A stretch of 64,000 nucleotides of DNA. It comes from Desulforhabdus amnigena (GTDB lineage Bacteria; Desulfobacterota; Syntrophobacteria; Syntrophobacterales; Syntrophobacteraceae). The first letter of the stretch is position 1; each line of letters starts with the position of its first letter. The DNA lies in assembly GCF_027925305.1 (NCBI RefSeq), contig NZ_BSDR01000001.1, positions 337,001 through 401,000 on the forward strand, read 5' to 3'. A program made the translations under genes and the position numbers. Below are positions 44,313 through 53,448 of the stretch, piece by piece. The notes below the pieces were generated by a model. That model did not search any database. It was given only the letters and a program-made list of their open reading frames with translations, and was not told where the DNA came from.

Positions 44313-45431
44313 ATGATTTCAGATATGTCCCGGTCAGTCAGGGGGGTCCTCCAATCACTACCACGGGGTGGCGGCTTTCTACGGGATGCTGCGCGCTCTT
44401 TTCAACCCAGTTCCGAGGATGTATGGGTGTCGTCGAAGCTCATCCGGGAATATGGACTGGTAGATGGCGCCCTGGTCGAGGGGACGGCTCAAAGTGGGAA
44501 AAAGGGATATCAGCTGGCAACCGTTGCGTCCGTTTGCGGTCTATCGCCGGAGCAGTTCAGGATCCGCACCCCGTTTGACAGGCTGGTGCCCATCGATCCG
44601 AGGGAAAGGATCAGACTTGGAGACGGGGGAAACATTTCCATGCGCGCCATCGAATTGATCGCTCCTGTCGGCAAAGGGACACGGGGGCTGATCGTGGCGC
44701 CACCCAAGACGGGTAAAACCCGCCTCTTGGAAGAGATTGCCAATGCGATTCACACCGCCGATCCGGGGACACGTATTATCGTCCTGCTGATCGATGAACG
44801 GCCTGAGGAAGTGACTCATTTTCGTCGAAGTGTGCCGGCGGAAGTGCTGGCCAGTTCCAACGATCAGCACATCCAGTCGCACGTCAACCTGGCTGAAATG
44901 ACTTTGGCGCACATCCGCTGTGAACTGGAATGCGGTCGCGATATCGTCGTGCTGCTCGATAGCATCACGCGTCTGGGCCGTGCGTTTAACCTGCACGGGG
45001 CGGGCTCAGGCCGAACCCTGTCAGGCGGGCTGGATGCCAAGGCTCTTGAGATTCCACGACGATTTTTCGGACTGGCCCGCAACATCGAAAACGGGGGCTC
45101 CGTGACGGTAATCGCCACGGCGCTCATCGAAACGGGTTCACGCATGGATGACTATATTTTTCAGGAGTTCAAGGGGACCGGCAACAGCGAGATCATACTC
45201 GACCGTTCACTCGCGGAAGCCAGGATTTTTCCGGCCATCAATCTGCTGACCAGTGGTACGCGCAAGGAGGAACTCCTTTACTCCAGTAACGAAATAGCCT
45301 GGCTGGCCGCTCTGCGGCGTCGCCTGGCGGACATCGGACCGAAAGAGGCCATGCTCGAATTGCTCCGACTTCTGGAGAGGACTCCGACCAACGACCAACT
45401 TTTCCAAGCGGGCAGACCTATAGAGGTATGA
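44313..45431 (+). CDS. Rho-like RNA helicase/ATPase (short Rho paralog)
   Basis: 372 residues. It keeps the cold-shock RNA-binding domain (SSEDVWVSSKLIREYGLVDG) and the whole Rho ATPase core: VAPPKTGKT, LLIDERPEEVTHFRR, LLDSITRLGRAF, GRTLSGGLDAKAL, EFKGTGNSEI and SGTRKEELL. The N-terminal helical Rho_N domain of housekeeping Rho is missing and several usually fixed residues differ (GRAFN for ARAYN). So it is probably a second, specialised Rho. The start at 44313 (AAGGAA upstream) is the best; an earlier start would overlap the CHAT gene's end. Confidence 0.85.
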   Translation: MISDMSRSVRGVLQSLPRGGGFLRDAARSFQPSSEDVWVSSKLIREYGLVDGALVEGTAQSGKKGYQLATVASVCGLSPEQFRIRTPFDRLVPIDPRERIRLGDGGNISMRAIELIAPVGKGTRGLIVAPPKTGKTRLLEEIANAIHTADPGTRIIVLLIDERPEEVTHFRRSVPAEVLASSNDQHIQSHVNLAEMTLAHIRCELECGRDIVVLLDSITRLGRAFNLHGAGSGRTLSGGLDAKALEIPRRFFGLARNIENGGSVTVIATALIETGSRMDDYIFQEFKGTGNSEIILDRSLAEARIFPAINLLTSGTRKEELLYSSNEIAWLAALRRRLADIGPKEAMLELLRLLERTPTNDQLFQAGRPIEV

Positions 45432-45438
45432 AACGCAT

Positions 45439-46494
45439 ATGGCATGTATTGAAATCATAGAAAATTATCCTCTGGCGGATCTCACAACCTTCAGAGTGGG
45501 AGGAGCGGCCAGGTATTTTGTTTCCGTGAGATCCGAGGAAGAAGCTCTCGAAGCGATCGACTTTGCCAAGATGCAGAATTTACCCATTTTTATCCTGGGG
45601 GGTGGAAGCAACGTTCTCATAAGCGATAAAGGATTTGACGGTCTTGTTATCCTCAACAGAATCAATGGCTTCCATCGTCGGGAAGAAGGTGGGGATACCC
45701 TGGTGCATGCCGGTTCGGGAGAAGATTGGCAGGAATTTGTCGACCGGTGTATTGCAGATGATTTGCAGGGGACGGAGTGCCTTGCGGGAATCCCCGGCAC
45801 AGTGGGGGCTTCCCCGGTTCAGAACATTGGGGCCTATGGTCAAAGTGTATCCGACACAATAGCCGAAGTCGGTACGATCGATATGGATACGGGCAGATCC
45901 GTCTCTTTCGGCAACAAAGACTGCAGATTCGAATATCGCAAGAGTATCTTCAATACTGTTGCAGCGGGCAGATACCTCATAACGAGTGTTACCTTCCGCC
46001 TGAAAAAGAATGGGAAGGTAGCTATCCGTTATCGAGAACTCGAGAATCGTCTCAGGGAAATTTCCGATGTCACCATCCAGCAGGTGAGGGACTGCGTTAT
46101 TGCCATAAGGGACGGAAAAGGACTGCTCGTGCGTCCGGGCCACGAATGTTTTCAATGTGCCGGTTCCTTTTTCAAAAATCCGGTAGTGGATGCGGAAAGC
46201 TTCAAAGAAATCGAGAAGAAGGTGCGGAAAGCGGGAGGATGCAGCAATTGGGCCTGGCCTGTCGATTCTGGAGAAGTGAAGATATCTGCGGCATGCCTCA
46301 TTCAGAGTGCGGGCTTTACTTGCGGATACAGGAAGGGAAATGTTGGGCTGTCGCCCAGGCATACACTTATTGTCGTGGCTTACGAAGGATCTACTGCGCA
46401 GGATGTTGTCGATTTTGCAAGGGAAGTGCAGGAGAAGGTGAGGAAAACTTTTGGTGTCCGCCTTAGCCCCGAGGTGCGGTTTGTCGGTTTTTAG
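45439..46494 (+). CDS. murB: UDP-N-acetylenolpyruvoylglucosamine reductase (type I)
   Basis: 351 residues, cytoplasmic peptidoglycan precursor enzyme. N-terminal YPLADLTTFRVGGAARYFV, FAD-binding FILGGGSNVLISD and GTECLAGIPGTVGASPVQN, catalytic Ser in CAGSFFKNP and Glu in SPEVRFVGF. Length and domain order agree with the E. coli-type enzyme. It begins 7 bases after the Rho-like gene, so it is likely cotranscribed with it, not in a cell-division cluster. Confidence 0.93.
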   Translation: MACIEIIENYPLADLTTFRVGGAARYFVSVRSEEEALEAIDFAKMQNLPIFILGGGSNVLISDKGFDGLVILNRINGFHRREEGGDTLVHAGSGEDWQEFVDRCIADDLQGTECLAGIPGTVGASPVQNIGAYGQSVSDTIAEVGTIDMDTGRSVSFGNKDCRFEYRKSIFNTVAAGRYLITSVTFRLKKNGKVAIRYRELENRLREISDVTIQQVRDCVIAIRDGKGLLVRPGHECFQCAGSFFKNPVVDAESFKEIEKKVRKAGGCSNWAWPVDSGEVKISAACLIQSAGFTCGYRKGNVGLSPRHTLIVVAYEGSTAQDVVDFAREVQEKVRKTFGVRLSPEVRFVGF

Positions 46495-46624
46495 AAACTA
46501 TCTCTAAACGGTCCGAATACCCTTGATCATCATTGCGGTGAAAACCGGAATCCAGGCATTCACGAGAGGGCTGGACTCTGGCTTCCGCCAGGGTGACGGT
46601 GTGAGCGAATTTAGAGATAATTTC
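46494..46624. repeat. MITE-like palindromic element at the end of murB
   Basis: Terminal inverted repeats GAAACTATCTCTAAA (46494-46508) and TTTAGAGATAATTTC (46610-46624), 14 of 15 matching. The interior has GTGAAAACCGGAATCCAGG and CTGGACTCTGGCTTCCGCC, the pattern of intergenic repeats common in Desulfobacterota genomes. The element's first base is the last base of the murB stop codon. Confidence 0.75.
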
Positions 46625-46791
46625 TTAGCCTTCCTGTATAAAATATCCGCAGATGCCGCAGAAGGGAAGAATGGCCGATTCCGGAACTCGCTTTGTCTCC
46701 TTGCTCGCCAGGACCGCTGCGGCGGATGGCTGTGTTTATCAGGCTATAAAATGAATTTCAAAAGACGGCATTCTCCTTCGAATATTCAGAG

Positions 46792-47844
46792 GTGACGGGA
46801 TTGAATGTTTTTGGATTGACCTGCAAAGAACTTGCGGATGAAATGAGCCGGCGCTACGGCAAAGGCATCTATCATGCCGCAGCGCTCTACCGGGAGGTTT
46901 TCAAAAAGGGCAACACTTCGTTTTCTGAGGCACCGGAATTCTCAAGGTCCATTTCATTTACACGGCAACTCAATGAAGATGTCCGTCTGCCTTCCTGCCG
47001 GATCACTGAAAAACTGGAAGACGGGGTCACCAAGTTTGCCTCGTTGCTTGGCGATGGCCATTCCATTGAATCCGTCATCATTCCTGCACAGGGCCGCACC
47101 ACACTTTGTGTTTCGTCCCAGGTCGGGTGCCGGATGGGATGCAGGTTTTGTGTTACGGGCGGGATGGGTTTTTTGCGAAGTCTAACCGCTGAAGAAATCG
47201 TTTGGCAGGTTTATGCCGCCCGATTTGTTTTAAACTGCCGCATCGATAATATTGTATTCATGGGCATGGGAGAGCCCCTGGATAATTTTGAAAACGTCAT
47301 GCAGGCAGTGCTGGTTATGAATGATCAGCGCGGACTCGATATAGCCTTTAGCCATATTACCATTTCCACTTCGGGACATGTGGATGGCATTCGGAGGCTT
47401 GCAGGTTTTCACCTGCCCAGGCTGCGCCTTGCCGTATCGCTCAATGCTGCAGAAGACGGCTTGCGTAGTCATCTGATGCCCATCAATCGAAGGTTTCCTC
47501 TTGCCTGCCTGAAGAAGGAACTGCAGGCATTTCCCCTCGGAAGGGGAGGCGTCATTTTTGTCGAATATGTCCTCCTGAAAGCCATAAACGACTCGCGCGA
47601 TGATGCGAAAAGGCTGGCTCAATACCTTGAAGGGCTTCCTGTCCGCGTCAATGTGATTGCTTACAATGCAGGGGGCTCAACAACATATGCTCCGCCATCT
47701 CCCGAAGAGGTGCTCCGATTCTGCGGATGGCTAGCCGAGGAAAAGCTGTTTGTGTGCCTGCGTCAGCCACGAGGGCAGAGCATCATGGCCGCCTGTGGTC
47801 AGCTTGGGGCGTTGTTGGCGGAAGGCATTCATGGGAAAGTATGA
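46792..47844 (+). CDS. RlmN-like radical SAM methyltransferase
   Basis: 350 residues. The radical-SAM cluster motif is CRMGCRFC in SQVGCRMGCRFCVTGGMG; MGMGEPLDNFENV, ISTSGHVDGIRRL and SLNAAEDGLRSHLMPINRR are typical of RlmN (methylates 23S rRNA A2503 and some tRNAs). A second conserved Cys is in AACGQLGALL. The start is uncertain: GTG at 46792 or TTG at 46801, the latter having GAGG 8 bases upstream. It could be a paralog of the housekeeping RlmN. Confidence 0.88.
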   Translation: MTGLNVFGLTCKELADEMSRRYGKGIYHAAALYREVFKKGNTSFSEAPEFSRSISFTRQLNEDVRLPSCRITEKLEDGVTKFASLLGDGHSIESVIIPAQGRTTLCVSSQVGCRMGCRFCVTGGMGFLRSLTAEEIVWQVYAARFVLNCRIDNIVFMGMGEPLDNFENVMQAVLVMNDQRGLDIAFSHITISTSGHVDGIRRLAGFHLPRLRLAVSLNAAEDGLRSHLMPINRRFPLACLKKELQAFPLGRGGVIFVEYVLLKAINDSRDDAKRLAQYLEGLPVRVNVIAYNAGGSTTYAPPSPEEVLRFCGWLAEEKLFVCLRQPRGQSIMAACGQLGALLAEGIHGKV

Positions 47845-47878
47845 AAACACTGAGGCATTTACAAAAAGGGGACATACC

Positions 47879-48559
47879 ATGTTGGTGAAGAATTGGATGA
47901 GCAAAAGCGTCATAACGATCGATGCCGACGACTCCATGTCACAAGCAATCAGTCTCATCAGGGAACATAAGATTCGTATGCTGCCTGTCTTGAGAAAGGG
48001 AAAATTGGTAGGGGTCCTCTCCAATACGGATCTCAAAAGAGCTTCGGCTTCAGATGCGACTTCCCTGGATGTTCACGAACTCCTCTATCTGATCTCTAAA
48101 GTCAAAGTCAAAGACATCATGACAAAGGAGATTATTACGATTCCTTTCGATTTCACTGTGGAAGAGGCCGCTTTGCTTCTCATCGAAAAGAAAATATCCG
48201 GTGCTCCTGTGGTTGACGAAAAAGGCCGGCTGGTCGGAATCATCACTCGTGACGATCTCTTGAAAGTGCTCATTTCTCTGAGCGGCTTCGGCAAGAAGGG
48301 GATTCAATTCGCTCTTCAAATAGAGGACCGTCCGGGTTCCATAAAGGACGTCACGGATATCATTCGCAGTTACGGGGGGCGCATTGCGAGCGTTTTGGGG
48401 ACTTACGAAAGTGCCCCTGCAGGCTTCAGGAGGGTTTATGTGAGGGCCTACGACATTGAAAGGGAACGCATGGAGCAATTGAAAGAAGAACTGAAGCAGG
48501 CTGCGACGATGCTTTACATGGTAGATCATCGGGAAAACAAGCGGGAAATCTACAGTTGA
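47879..48559 (+). CDS. CBS-CBS-ACT domain protein
   Basis: 226 residues. Two CBS domains (VKNWMSKSVITIDADDSM and VKDIMTKEIITIPFDFTV) followed by an ACT domain (IQFALQIEDRPGSIKDVTDI). Such proteins sense adenine nucleotides and amino acids. The start at 47879 has GGGGA 7 bases upstream. It follows the RlmN-like gene by 34 bases. Confidence 0.85.
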   Translation: MLVKNWMSKSVITIDADDSMSQAISLIREHKIRMLPVLRKGKLVGVLSNTDLKRASASDATSLDVHELLYLISKVKVKDIMTKEIITIPFDFTVEEAALLLIEKKISGAPVVDEKGRLVGIITRDDLLKVLISLSGFGKKGIQFALQIEDRPGSIKDVTDIIRSYGGRIASVLGTYESAPAGFRRVYVRAYDIERERMEQLKEELKQAATMLYMVDHRENKREIYS

Positions 48560-48682
48560 TGGTATGAGGGCAACCTTTTACCACTGAGGGCATGGAGAGT
48601 GCGGAGAGTTCAAAAAAACCGACCACTTTCCCTTTCTGCGGCATCTGCGCAATCTGCAGATGCCGGTGAGGAAAGATTTTTA

Positions 48683-48820
48683 GGGAGTTGGCGGATTCTA
48701 ATATCCTGTTATTTACTACTGAGACACGGAAGGCACGGAGGAGATTTTGGAATTCTTATGGGATTCCTTCGGGATCTCTGTGCCTCCGTGGTAAATGGAG
48801 ATTTCAAGAGCGACTCACTC
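48683..48820 (+). repeat. Dispersed intergenic repeat, copy 2
   Basis: Homologous to 29618-29739. It also contains the inverted pair GAGACACGGAAGGCACGGAG and CTCTGTGCCTCCGTGG, giving it hairpin capacity. The segment just before (48576-48610, ACCACTGAGGGCATGGAGAG) looks like an older relic of the same core. The rest of the 319-base gap after the CBS gene has no coding frame. Confidence 0.8.
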
Positions 48821-48878
48821 CCTTATGAGTAGTGCATGGCGGATATGGAGGTGCTTTGAAAAGACACACTCCGAAGTT

Positions 48879-49583
48879 TCATATGCCGAGGAAAGCTTCT
48901 TTCACTTCCTGGTTTTCCAAGAGTTCCCTCCCTTTACCTTCCATGACGATTTTGCCGTTGGTCAGTACATAGGCTCTGTCACAGATGGTCAGAGTCTGCT
49001 TGACATTTTGCTCCACCATGAGGATTGTCAAGCCTTCTTGGTGGATTTGATGCGTCAGTCTGAAAATATCCTGCGTGAGAAGGGGTGAGAGTCCCAAAGA
49101 CGGTTCGTCGAAGAGCACCATTTTGGGTCGGGACATGAGTCCTCGAGCGATGGCGCACATTTGCTGCTCTCCACCCGAGAGGGTTCCCGCCAGCTGCTTT
49201 TGACGTTCTCTAAGGCGGGGAAAGAGTTCCATGACCCATTCCATCGACTGCTTTCGGTGTGACTTTGCCCTGGCGGTAAGCGACCCGAGTTCCAAATTTT
49301 CACGCACGGTCATTTCAGGAAAGAGCTGACGCCCCTCGGGCACATGGGCAATTCCGAGATCTATAATGCGGTTTGGAGGGATTCCATTGAGCCGCGTTTC
49401 TTCAAACCAGATCTCACCCCTGCTGGGTTGAACCAGATTGGAAATGGTCTTCATAATAGTGGATTTTCCGGCACCGTTGGCTCCTACCAGAACGGCAAAT
49501 TCACCAGCGTCCACTTTGAAAGATACATCCCATAATACTTGAACGTCGCCATAACCTGCATCGACATGTTCTACCCGTAGCAT
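48879..49583 (-). CDS. livF: Branched-chain amino acid ABC transporter ATPase LivF
   Basis: 234 residues: Walker A GANGAGKSTIMKTI, signature LSGGEQQMCAIARGLM, Walker B MVLFDEPSLGLSP. PNRIIDLGIAHVPEGRQLFP is specific for LivF. AGGAA is 7 bases before the ATG at 49583. It is last in the liv operon. Confidence 0.93.
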   Translation of the reverse strand: MLRVEHVDAGYGDVQVLWDVSFKVDAGEFAVLVGANGAGKSTIMKTISNLVQPSRGEIWFEETRLNGIPPNRIIDLGIAHVPEGRQLFPEMTVRENLELGSLTARAKSHRKQSMEWVMELFPRLRERQKQLAGTLSGGEQQMCAIARGLMSRPKMVLFDEPSLGLSPLLTQDIFRLTHQIHQEGLTILMVEQNVKQTLTICDRAYVLTNGKIVMEGKGRELLENQEVKEAFLGI

Positions 49584-49587
49584 ATTT

Positions 49588-50301
49588 TTATTCCTTTCCC
49601 AGATATGCTTCAATTACGGCTTGGTTATTGGCGACTTCCGCAGGAGTCCCGCGAGCGATTTCCTGGCCGTAGTTGATGCAGAGCAAACGATCGCAGATAT
49701 TCATGATGACGTGCATGATGTGCTCCACGATGATAATGGTTATGCCCGAATCACGAATTTTTCTAATGAGTTCAGCTCCAGCTGTCTGTTCCTGGGGAGT
49801 AAGGCCGGCCATCGTCTCATCCAGGAGCAACAGTTCGGGAGCTGTGGCCAGGGCCCGGGCGATTTCAAGCCGCTTGCGGTCGCCGATGGTGAGGCCCTTT
49901 GCGGAGTTGTCCTTTTTGGAAGCCAGTTCACAAAATTCCAGGACTTCCATGGCCTTCTCCATGGCTTCGGATTTTTTGGGCGCTCGGTTGAAAGCGGAAG
50001 TCATGACATTTTCCAGCACTGTCATTCGTCGCAATGGCTTGGCGATCTGAAAGGTTCTCCCGATTCCCAGCTTGCAGATTTTCCATGTGGAGAGGCGGTG
50101 AATCGGTTGTCCTTGAAAGAGAATCTCCCCGGAACTGCTGGGATGGTAGCCCGTGATGAGGTTGAAAAGAGTGGTCTTGCCGGAGCCGTTCGGTCCGATC
50201 AGCCCGTAGATCTCGCCTTTTTCTACTTCGAAATTTATGTCGTTGACGGCCGTCAAGCCGCCGAAGTGTTTTGTGAGATGACGCGTTTCGAAGAATTTCA
50301 T
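49588..50301 (-). CDS. livG: Branched-chain amino acid ABC transporter ATPase LivG
   Basis: 237 residues: Walker A GPNGSGKTTLFNLITG, signature region GLTIGDRKRLEIARALA, Walker B ELLLLDETMAGLTP. The insert IHRLSTWKICKLGIGRTFQI is typical of LivG. The start at 50301 overlaps the stop region of livM closely; the ribosome binding site is weak, which fits translational coupling. Confidence 0.92.
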   Translation of the reverse strand: MKFFETRHLTKHFGGLTAVNDINFEVEKGEIYGLIGPNGSGKTTLFNLITGYHPSSSGEILFQGQPIHRLSTWKICKLGIGRTFQIAKPLRRMTVLENVMTSAFNRAPKKSEAMEKAMEVLEFCELASKKDNSAKGLTIGDRKRLEIARALATAPELLLLDETMAGLTPQEQTAGAELIRKIRDSGITIIIVEHIMHVIMNICDRLLCINYGQEIARGTPAEVANNQAVIEAYLGKE

Positions 50302-50303
50302 AG

Positions 50304-51284
50304 TCAATTCCCGCCATTTGCTGGGAGCGTTTGTTTGCTCCTGGACCAGAGTTGCTGGATTTTGGGCCAATCCCCCACGAGGCCGTTCGCCATGAATCGG
50401 ATCACGAAAATGACCAGCAGGCCAAAGACGAGAACATGCGATTCACTTACCCATGAAGGAAGCAAACCGAAAAAGGAACTTCTGAAGGTTTCCTGCAGAA
50501 GAACCATGATGAAAGCTCCCGCCGGTGGTCCCCAAAGGGTTCCCACACCTCCGATAATCCCAACGAGGATGGCCATGATGGATATGTCGTGCAGGGCAAA
50601 AACTACATGAGGATCAATGAAGGCCATGTAGTTCATATATAGAGCCCCGGCCAGGCCGGTAAAAAAGGAACTGACCATGAGAGAAAGGCTCTTGTAGCGG
50701 AAAGAACTTATCCCAATGGCTTCGGCCGAGTCCTGATCCTCCCGAATGGCGATAAAATAGTATCCCCATTTGGATTGCATGATGCGATCAATGACGAAAA
50801 CACAAGCTCCAGCCAGAAAAAGAGCCAGATAATAATAAGGGATTTTGCTCCGAAAGGTCTGAATGATGAGGATTCCTTCCATTCCTTCCGTCAAGCTCCT
50901 CCAGTCAGTAGCGACCAGCCGGAAAATTTCTCCGATGGCGATGGTTGCCAGGGCGAAGTAGGGGCCGCGCAGCCGGAAGCAGATCCAGCCGATGACGCAG
51001 CCGACGAGCAAGGCCACAGGGCCTCCCAGAAGCATTCCCCACCAGGCGGAAATCCCCAGTTTTGAGGCACACAAACCCGCCGTGTAGGCCCCCGTTCCGA
51101 AAAAAATGGCGTGGCCGAATGAAACCTGCCCCGTGAAGCCGGCCAGCAGGTTCCAGGAAGATCCGATCACCACCCACATCAGTGCGATGATGAAAATATG
51201 CCGGTAATAGTCGGATGGGACCAACAGCGGGAATAAAAGCAGCACCACGATACTGACGAGCGTTGACCAACGCGGTAATTTCAT
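50304..51284 (-). CDS. livM: Branched-chain amino acid ABC permease LivM
   Basis: 326 residues, about eight to ten membrane helices. GQVSFGHAIFFGTGAYTAGL and IAIREDQDSAEAIGISSFRYK are the LivM hallmarks (the latter the ATPase-coupling loop). It lies 13 bases after livH. Confidence 0.93.
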   Translation of the reverse strand: MKLPRWSTLVSIVVLLLFPLLVPSDYYRHIFIIALMWVVIGSSWNLLAGFTGQVSFGHAIFFGTGAYTAGLCASKLGISAWWGMLLGGPVALLVGCVIGWICFRLRGPYFALATIAIGEIFRLVATDWRSLTEGMEGILIIQTFRSKIPYYYLALFLAGACVFVIDRIMQSKWGYYFIAIREDQDSAEAIGISSFRYKSLSLMVSSFFTGLAGALYMNYMAFIDPHVVFALHDISIMAILVGIIGGVGTLWGPPAGAFIMVLLQETFRSSFFGLLPSWVSESHVLVFGLLVIFVIRFMANGLVGDWPKIQQLWSRSKQTLPANGGN

Positions 51285-51297
51285 GACAGTTCCCCCG

Positions 51298-52173
51298 CTA
51301 AATTTTAGTCAGAGTTTTCAGACCACCCGGCAAGAAGATGAGAACCAGGACAAAGATCACCATGGCTACGGCATCCTTTAGTGCCATGGAGATGTAAGTG
51401 GCCCCCAGCGACTCTGCAATGCCCAGCACCACACCTCCCACTATGGCTCCCACCGTGCTTCCCATACCGCCGAGCATGGTGATGACAAAAGCCTTGAGGG
51501 TGAACGGACCTCCGATATCGGGGAAAAGATAAAAGATGGGGAGAAGCAGGGTGCCTGCCGCAGCCACGAGGGCGGAGCCCAAACCATAGGTGAGAATCGT
51601 GATCCACTCGGCATTGATTCCCATGATGATAGCGGCATCCTTGTTTTGAGCGGTGGCTCTCACCGACTTGCCGAGATCGGTCTTCAGGAGAAAGAAAAAG
51701 AGTGCCGCACTCAATAAAACGGCAATGCCGAAGGCGACGATCATGGGAACGTTGAAAGAAATGCCTTGAATGTAGATGGCCGCCGTACTGTAAGGTGTTT
51801 TCACGGACCTGTAATCGGAATGAAAAAGGAATCGGACGATTTCCGTCAATACCATGCCGATTCCCACCGTCATGAGGACCTGATTTTCCGGGAGGATGGA
51901 TTCTACCTTGATCAAGGGGTTGAGGAGGTATTTTTGTATGAGGGCGCCGATCACAAAAAGGGTCGGCATCGCTATGAGGAGCGAAAAATAAGGATCCAGT
52001 TGAAAATGTTCAAAAAGTACATAGGTGACATACATTGCAACCATCATCAATTGACCGTGCGCTAGATTGATGATTTTCATGACTCCCATGATCAGCGTCA
52101 TTCCAAGTCCAATGAGGGCATAGATTCCGCCAATGAGAATGCCTGATACGAGAGTTTGGACCAGGACTTCCAT
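51298..52173 (-). CDS. livH: Branched-chain amino acid ABC permease LivH
   Basis: 291 residues: SGILIGGIYALIGLGMTLIM at the start and KSVRATAQNKDAAIIMGIN for the coupling loop; TMLGGMGSTVGAIVGGVVLG near the end. It is the second gene of the operon, 81 bases after the binding protein gene. Confidence 0.93.
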   Translation of the reverse strand: MEVLVQTLVSGILIGGIYALIGLGMTLIMGVMKIINLAHGQLMMVAMYVTYVLFEHFQLDPYFSLLIAMPTLFVIGALIQKYLLNPLIKVESILPENQVLMTVGIGMVLTEIVRFLFHSDYRSVKTPYSTAAIYIQGISFNVPMIVAFGIAVLLSAALFFFLLKTDLGKSVRATAQNKDAAIIMGINAEWITILTYGLGSALVAAAGTLLLPIFYLFPDIGGPFTLKAFVITMLGGMGSTVGAIVGGVVLGIAESLGATYISMALKDAVAMVIFVLVLIFLPGGLKTLTKI

Positions 52174-52254
52174 AAAGTATTATCCTCTCCTCTCATAAGA
52201 GAAAGAAACTGTAGGGGCGCAGCCCCAAGGTTGCACCCCCTGTCAGGAAATTCT

Positions 52255-53448
52255 CTATTTCCAAACTTTTTCCCATTCGATGGGATAAACGTATGCTTTG
52301 GATGCCACATCCTTAGGCCAGACCAGCTCCAGTTTGCCGTTGCTCCATTGAACCAGATAGGTGGGCAACTTGTTTTGGTTGATTTTTTTGCCGTCGGTAA
52401 CAAATTTTACCGGACCGAAGACAGTCTTCATGTCTGTCGCGGCGAGAGCGTCACGAACATCCTTGGGGTCCATGGACTTGGTGCGCTTGAGGGTGTCGGC
52501 GATGACGTAAGCCGCTGAATAGGCTTCTGCACCGTGGTATTCCGTGTCCTTGCCGAATTTCTTTACAAATTTTTCATAGTATTCCATGGCTCCGGGGTAA
52601 GGGAGCGTCTGGTACCAGAGGGTTGCAGAAAAGACCATTTCAGCCGCTTTGCCGGCATTCTTGCTGAACTCGGGCAAAGTGAAACCCGCTCCTCCACCTA
52701 CAAACAGTTTCGGCATGATTCGCAGTTCCATGGATTGGGTCATCAAGAGCGCAGCGTCCATAACATAAGAAATCATGTAGATCAGGTCCGGGTTGGCTTC
52801 CTTGACTTTCACCAGAAGCGGTTTGAAATCCATGCCGCCTTTGGAATAACCTTCCGACAGGACGACCTTGATTCCCATTCGATCACACGTTTCCTGAAAA
52901 GTTTTTGCTCCACCGCTGCCAAAGGCACTGTCCTCGAAAAGAATTGCCGCCGTCTTGGGTTGAACCACTGAAGCCAGGAAAGTTTCCAACCCCAGGGAAT
53001 AATCGCTTACCGGTTGATTCAGTCGAAAAACGTAATCCCATTTTTGTTCTGTGATCTTGTCGGCAGACCCCGTATTTATCAAAAAAGGAATGCGGTTTTG
53101 CTGAGCTACTCCTGCAATGGCAAAAGTTTCTGAACTGCCGTAACCACCACCGAGCATGACCACCTTGTCTTTATTGATGAGCTTTTCCGCAGCTGAACGT
53201 GCGACCTCCGGCTTTCCCGTGTCGTCTTCAAAAAGCAGTTCGAGTTTTTTCCCGTTGATGCCGCCCGCGGCGTTGATCTCTTCCAAAGCCAGCTCAAAAG
53301 AGTTCTTTTCAATTTCTCCAAACGCCGCCTGACCTCCAGTGAGAGGAAGGATAATACCGACTTTTATTGTTTCTTCAGCCCATACCGGTACAGAGACTGA
53401 GACCATAGACAGGCAAAAGACCATAAGTGCAAACATCAATTTTTTCAT
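52255..53448 (-). CDS. livK: Branched-chain amino acid/amide ABC substrate-binding protein LivK-like
   Basis: 397 residues: signal peptide (MKKLMFALMVFCLSMVSVSV), then a type I periplasmic binding fold: IKVGIILPLTGGQAAFGEIE, DDTGKPEVARSAAEKLI and GGGYGSSETFAIAGV. GGAGGAG is 4-5 bases before the ATG at 53448. Its ligand may be a branched-chain amino acid, amide or aromatic acid. Confidence 0.92.
   Translation of the reverse strand: MKKLMFALMVFCLSMVSVSVPVWAEETIKVGIILPLTGGQAAFGEIEKNSFELALEEINAAGGINGKKLELLFEDDTGKPEVARSAAEKLINKDKVVMLGGGYGSSETFAIAGVAQQNRIPFLINTGSADKITEQKWDYVFRLNQPVSDYSLGLETFLASVVQPKTAAILFEDSAFGSGGAKTFQETCDRMGIKVVLSEGYSKGGMDFKPLLVKVKEANPDLIYMISYVMDAALLMTQSMELRIMPKLFVGGGAGFTLPEFSKNAGKAAEMVFSATLWYQTLPYPGAMEYYEKFVKKFGKDTEYHGAEAYSAAYVIADTLKRTKSMDPKDVRDALAATDMKTVFGPVKFVTDGKKINQNKLPTYLVQWSNGKLELVWPKDVASKAYVYPIEWEKVWK

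Noticed and set aside
29618-48820. A CRISPR array or phage signature from repeated sequences
   Set aside because: The repeats are dispersed pairs without regular spacers or cas genes.
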